A program made the position numbers and the translations under genes. Of a stretch of 64,000 bases of DNA, positions 61,401 to 64,000 are shown piece after piece (position 1 is the stretch's first letter; every line of letters starts with the position of its first letter). Under the pieces are notes generated by a model that was not told where the DNA came from, did no database searches, and saw only the letters and a list, made by a program, of their open reading frames with translations. Source of the stretch: Faecalibacterium langellae (lineage in GTDB: Bacteria > Bacillota > Clostridia > Oscillospirales > Ruminococcaceae); the NCBI RefSeq assembly GCF_002549775.1, contig NZ_NMTR01000021.1, forward strand, positions 558,001-622,000. The letters run 5' to 3'.

Positions 61401-64000
61401 CCGGGAGCATGCAGCGGGGGACCCTGGGCGGAGAACTGACCGAAAAGAGCACCAGCGGCAGCGGACGGGTGCTTTATAAGGGGACCATGCGCACGGCAAA
61501 CGATGTGGGCACCCAGTTGATCGAGCTGAACGCCCGGGCTACGGACACCGACGCAGTGCTGAAGACGGTGCTGCAGGGCAATGACCGGGTGAAAGCCTAT
61601 GTAGACACCGAGGTGGCACAAATCTATTTTGCGGACAGCGCCGAGGACGTGTTCGGCACCATCCTGCACGAGGACTACCACTGGTACAACTCGCTGGACG
61701 CCGAAGGCGCACAGGCACTGCAGCAGCACGCGCTGGAATTTCTGGCCAAGAGCGAGGGCTATGAGAACATCGACGCGATGATCCGGGAGAAAGCTGCGGA
61801 CTATGCACAGCAGGGCCTGACCTATGAACAGGCGGCGGAAGAACTGGTGGCGGACGCCTGGCGCGGCATCTTCAGCGATGAAGCAAGCTTCAAGCGCTGG
61901 GTGGAGTTCCAGCGGCAGCAGGCTGAGAAGAATGCGGGCCGGGCAGGCACCATCCGCAAAGTGATGAACAAGGTGAAGGAACTGCTGAGCGACATCGTGA
62001 GCCGCGCAAAGGAAGTGCTGGCCAAGGACCCGGAGAACAAAGCGGCCCTGCGGGCACAGCGCCTGGCCGAAGCGGAAAAGCGGGTGCTGCAGGACGAATA
62101 CTTTGCCCACGCGGAAAAGGCTCTGGACAGCCTGCGGAGTGCAAAAGAAAACGCCGCAGCCCTTGAGAACAAGGGTGCGGCGGAAGGAACACGATTCAAG
62201 CTGCATGAGGACAGCGAGTCTCTGACAGAACAGATGAACGATCATCTGGGTGAACTGGAAGAAATGGAGCCGGTAGCGGAAATCCGTGGAAATGAGGTGA
62301 ATTTCGGGAAAAACGCGAGGGAGAATGTTGAGAACATTGATGCTTTTTTCGATTCGATCGGAAATAAAGTGGAAAGAGAAAACTTTGGAATCGTTGAATT
62401 AAAGCATTATGGCGCGAATAAAACAGTGCGTCATGGAAATAGTGCAGCAAAGCAGGCTGCGGTCGCAGCTATTCCGGGAGTGATTCGTAACGGCAATCAG
62501 ATTGGATATGAAAAAAACTGGCAAGGCAAGGGCTATGACACATATGTTTTTGCTGGGCCGGTAATTATGGATGAAACCAGAATCAACGAAGCGGTAATTG
62601 TGAACTCTTACACAAGAGAAGACGGCAGAAAAGCTTTTTATACACACGAAGTGTGTTGGTCGGATGGTAGTTATGTGACATTTGACGATGCCGGAAAACC
62701 GACAAAAAAAGAAGATACTCCCACACATCTCCCGATGGATGTGCGGAGCAGCGCTATGGCTGCTCAGGAAGTATCTTCTGACACAAGTATAGCACAGGAA
62801 ACCGCCGAAAACAAGGGAAATAACGGGACGCTGAAGAAAAATGTGCGGTATCAGCTGAGCGAGACAGACGAGCTGACGAAGCTGCGCGACGAACAGCAGC
62901 AGCTGGACAAGCAGCGGCGGGCCCTGAAGGAAGAACGCAGTGCCTGGCTGGAAAGCGATGCAGTGAAGGCAATCGAAGCGAAGAAGAAAGCACTGGGCAT
63001 CTTTTCTGCGGAAGCAAAAGCCTACCGGGACAGCGAAGAATACCAGAATTACCTTGCAAAGCGCAAAGACTACAATGCCCGCATGGCGCAGCTGGATGAC
63101 CAGAGCGCCGCGCTGGACGACCGGATGAAAGCGGTCAATGCCCGGATGCAGCAACAAAGAGCGGCAGAGGGCAAGGCAGAACAGGCGGCGTATGATGCAA
63201 AGGCCGAAGCCTACGGCAGCAAGGCAGAATACCGCCGCGCACTGGCAAAGGAACAGTTTGGTACGACCGAGGATTTCAACCGGGCGGGGTACATCCTGCC
63301 GGACGGTCAGATGCTGAACTTTGCCCAGAATGACCGCACCCGAGACACCGACCACCGGGAGATCATGAGTGTGTTCGGCCCGGCGGAGGTAAAGACTGGA
63401 ACGGAAGCCTTAAATGAATTTTTGCTGGACGGCAACGTGCGCGTGATGGCCGAGGGACCTGGCATCGACCTTTCGGCAGACACGGCACCCACCGCGCAGC
63501 AGCTGGAACAGATCCGGCAGATGGCGCAGGAGCTGGGCAGCGCACGCAGGCAGTTCACGCTGGACATCTCTACGGCGGACGGCCGGGTGGCGGCCAGCAA
63601 GGAGTACAGCGGCCGGGTGGACGCTGACCGCGTGGTGCGGGAAATCCGGGACTATTACCGGACCGGAGAGCTGGCACAGGAAAGCGGCCTTGCGAAGTTC
63701 CGCTATCAGCTGGCAGAGCAGGCCAGCCGGGACGCGAAGAAGAACGACCAGCAGACGGCGAGCCGGGCCATTGCGGACAAGGCGGCAGCGCTGGACACGC
63801 TGAGCCAGTTCTTTGGGCTGACACGGGGCGTGAAGGTGAGCCAGAGCGCCATTGAAGGGCTGGCCAGCCGCTGGGCAAAGGCCAACGGCAGCAGGGTGGA
63901 CCGGGCAAAGCTTGCACGGGAGACCGAAGTGTTGGTGGAGTACCTGAAGGCGGACGGCGCGGACATGGAGAAGGGCCAGGCGCTGGCAGAAACGCTGGCA
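58490..64000 (+). CDS. giant phage polyvalent protein, truncated by the window
   Basis: 1,837 codons without a stop to the right edge. The start (residues 1-60) repeats WTPERxKKARExWExG twice. Residues about 540-600 hold a Gly/Ala-rich hydrophobic part. Two palindromic repeats are inserted in frame near residues 613-634 and 649-665. A zinc metallopeptidase follows with HEDYH at residues 1060-1064 and a downstream EELVADAW. A nuclease-like domain (about 1280-1400) contains IPGVIRNGNQIGY and AFYTHEVCWSDG, resembling the phage barnase/EndoU/colicin-type (PBECR) group. Then come coiled coils. Such proteins are injected with the DNA. Confidence 0.75.
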   Translation, partial: METWTPERLKKARENWEAGNQKPAAQTTKAPETKASPKETSGEWTPERIKKARESWETGTPARATAASGMTTAGSLGGQVLAQMMGSTGSARSTNPKLQLEVAKNGTGNLQAYPGKNGIVQPAEIRGGTEQPEWLGKAGSSTPAAQVRGTVKPTEEQRIAAIARGEEGLWGAMAQAQKDVFTEETQKLNQSRFRQLNQWMDESPRHRELVDLMRMTSNQLETATGIKESDWTTQDAGDKTPKYSNGDLLRMGYTAKEIQEARKYIEDYDGVSMLEKVGTRAFDFVGSWVDSPMGWLIGEGESLAQKANDGESSLKNLDALREEVAGDERQRTLLELIVTGDELNPTGLIKAGDDRLSGSFRDKDADLLKMGYSQDEIDKMRGRYQLTKVSTKMDPEKSIGYQWSKQGQRYAQSSLSGLSPLAQKALGIVGSAAQNLTVAELMGPEAVLMMLSGSGASDALIQSMERHDSADKTAKNGALKFGAGYLINSVGVADLTKTLGLDGAKDTLASKLADLVRSVADNGPLAQQYPAIANAVSGGVDNAMQAFVETYADQLIDAWLGDSEAAQNLFKKDTFLNAVESGLTGGASGALGGAVGTGLGKMNARFDAAAGGPLSPLQSGDAGAATELSRGESLSQRNAEQEESAHAASPHQSPSATASPEGEALSPADMQAQQAAEMVQAAQEAMGAQSTAQTVRSENQAVQQLAAAMADGELTGKTINLFTPNAANEANRAAFAEEYGMELPETAAKTRQTLRELAAQQQSTQAAAASAETAAETPAQQAESGQGYSVSLSNDTMTVRFADGTETVQKVDLEDPKTLLFDPEQLHRQAQAESHAAQQNAVENTGETVESSPAEQHSGLRETYGLTQQSRSTQQRQVQQELTRWKVSDAASETISKNMPVGIGDAERYAAAASSLYRLGQMEDVTTFDKAMELAQGMNGLAVNTEYVLAQDGGRQALQLAWLQGHGEMEAGSMQRGTLGGELTEKSTSGSGRVLYKGTMRTANDVGTQLIELNARATDTDAVLKTVLQGNDRVKAYVDTEVAQIYFADSAEDVFGTILHEDYHWYNSLDAEGAQALQQHALEFLAKSEGYENIDAMIREKAADYAQQGLTYEQAAEELVADAWRGIFSDEASFKRWVEFQRQQAEKNAGRAGTIRKVMNKVKELLSDIVSRAKEVLAKDPENKAALRAQRLAEAEKRVLQDEYFAHAEKALDSLRSAKENAAALENKGAAEGTRFKLHEDSESLTEQMNDHLGELEEMEPVAEIRGNEVNFGKNARENVENIDAFFDSIGNKVERENFGIVELKHYGANKTVRHGNSAAKQAAVAAIPGVIRNGNQIGYEKNWQGKGYDTYVFAGPVIMDETRINEAVIVNSYTREDGRKAFYTHEVCWSDGSYVTFDDAGKPTKKEDTPTHLPMDVRSSAMAAQEVSSDTSIAQETAENKGNNGTLKKNVRYQLSETDELTKLRDEQQQLDKQRRALKEERSAWLESDAVKAIEAKKKALGIFSAEAKAYRDSEEYQNYLAKRKDYNARMAQLDDQSAALDDRMKAVNARMQQQRAAEGKAEQAAYDAKAEAYGSKAEYRRALAKEQFGTTEDFNRAGYILPDGQMLNFAQNDRTRDTDHREIMSVFGPAEVKTGTEALNEFLLDGNVRVMAEGPGIDLSADTAPTAQQLEQIRQMAQELGSARRQFTLDISTADGRVAASKEYSGRVDADRVVREIRDYYRTGELAQESGLAKFRYQLAEQASRDAKKNDQQTASRAIADKAAALDTLSQFFGLTRGVKVSQSAIEGLASRWAKANGSRVDRAKLARETEVLVEYLKADGADMEKGQALAETLA
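60326..60391 (+). repeat. palindromic repeat family B variant, in-frame in polyvalent gene
   Basis: CCCCTCTCACCGCT, hairpin GTCCGGC-GAT-GCCGGAG, then GGAGCTCTCCCGAGGGGAGAGCCTT. It matches the ends of the intergenic copy at 54340. Confidence 0.65.
60435..60483 (+). repeat. palindromic repeat family B, copy in polyvalent gene
   Basis: Same 49-base unit as at 49097 and in the same reading frame relative to its host gene (codes PHQSPSATASPEGEA). The first small stem reads TCGCC-TTC-GGCGA instead of TCGGC-TTT-GCCGA, keeping its pairing. Confidence 0.75.

Overview
The window looks like chromosome of a GC-rich gut Clostridium-class anaerobe, most likely Faecalibacterium or a close Oscillospiraceae relative. 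The grounds are high GC, Firmicutes-type Shine-Dalgarno sites, a rubredoxin-rubrerythrin fusion, an LtaS-like enzyme, the relict sporulation genes yqfC, yqfD and ylbJ, and dispersed palindromic repeats. The species is inferred from gene content only.

Host part, 1 to about 33.4 kb. The left edge is the promoter-proximal end of a type I-C CRISPR-Cas operon on the minus strand (cas3, cas5c, start of cas8c). Next come a TtcA-like PP-loop enzyme with a cysteine desulfurase, a uracil permease behind a leader-peptide attenuator, rubrerythrin with two Fur/PerR-like boxes, a DUF1624 membrane protein, a flavodoxin and a YgbA-like gene that share an unusual palindrome, a HAD hydrolase, a PRC-barrel protein and an LtaS-like enzyme. 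These are followed by rpsB-tsf, cstA behind a T-box leader, a TrpR-like regulator, HAD phosphatases, a serine-rich SGNH hydrolase, an ABC-F ATPase, a Gx transporter, lon, the engB-methyltransferase-hslO operon, and the yqfC-yqfD and ylbJ-like genes.

Prophage, about 33.4 kb to beyond 64 kb. It starts at a tRNA-Thr 3' fragment (attL-like) beside a tyrosine recombinase. A lysogeny and accessory zone follows: a candidate small RNA, a HicA-HicB toxin-antitoxin pair with a SecB-like third gene, an orphan RelB/DinJ antitoxin with a toxin scar, a TIR protein, a SLATT membrane protein and a third membrane protein, a CI/Cro-type switch, and two paralogous convergent membrane-gene cassettes. The early genes are mostly small unknowns, ending in a HUH-type replication initiator and an ArpU-like late regulator. 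The morphogenesis block holds terminase, portal, a Prp-protease/scaffold fusion, an N4-gp56-like capsid protein, tail and internal virion proteins, and a giant polyvalent protein that runs off the window. No tape-measure gene is seen, so a podovirus-like particle is likely.

The most interesting systems are the TIR-SLATT-membrane island expressed in line with the repressor, the HicAB-SecB-like triad, the Prp-scaffold fusion whose predicted cleavage motif recurs at the capsid N-terminus, the duplicated convergent membrane cassettes, and the uraA leader attenuator. Functions come from motif and family recognition without database searches.
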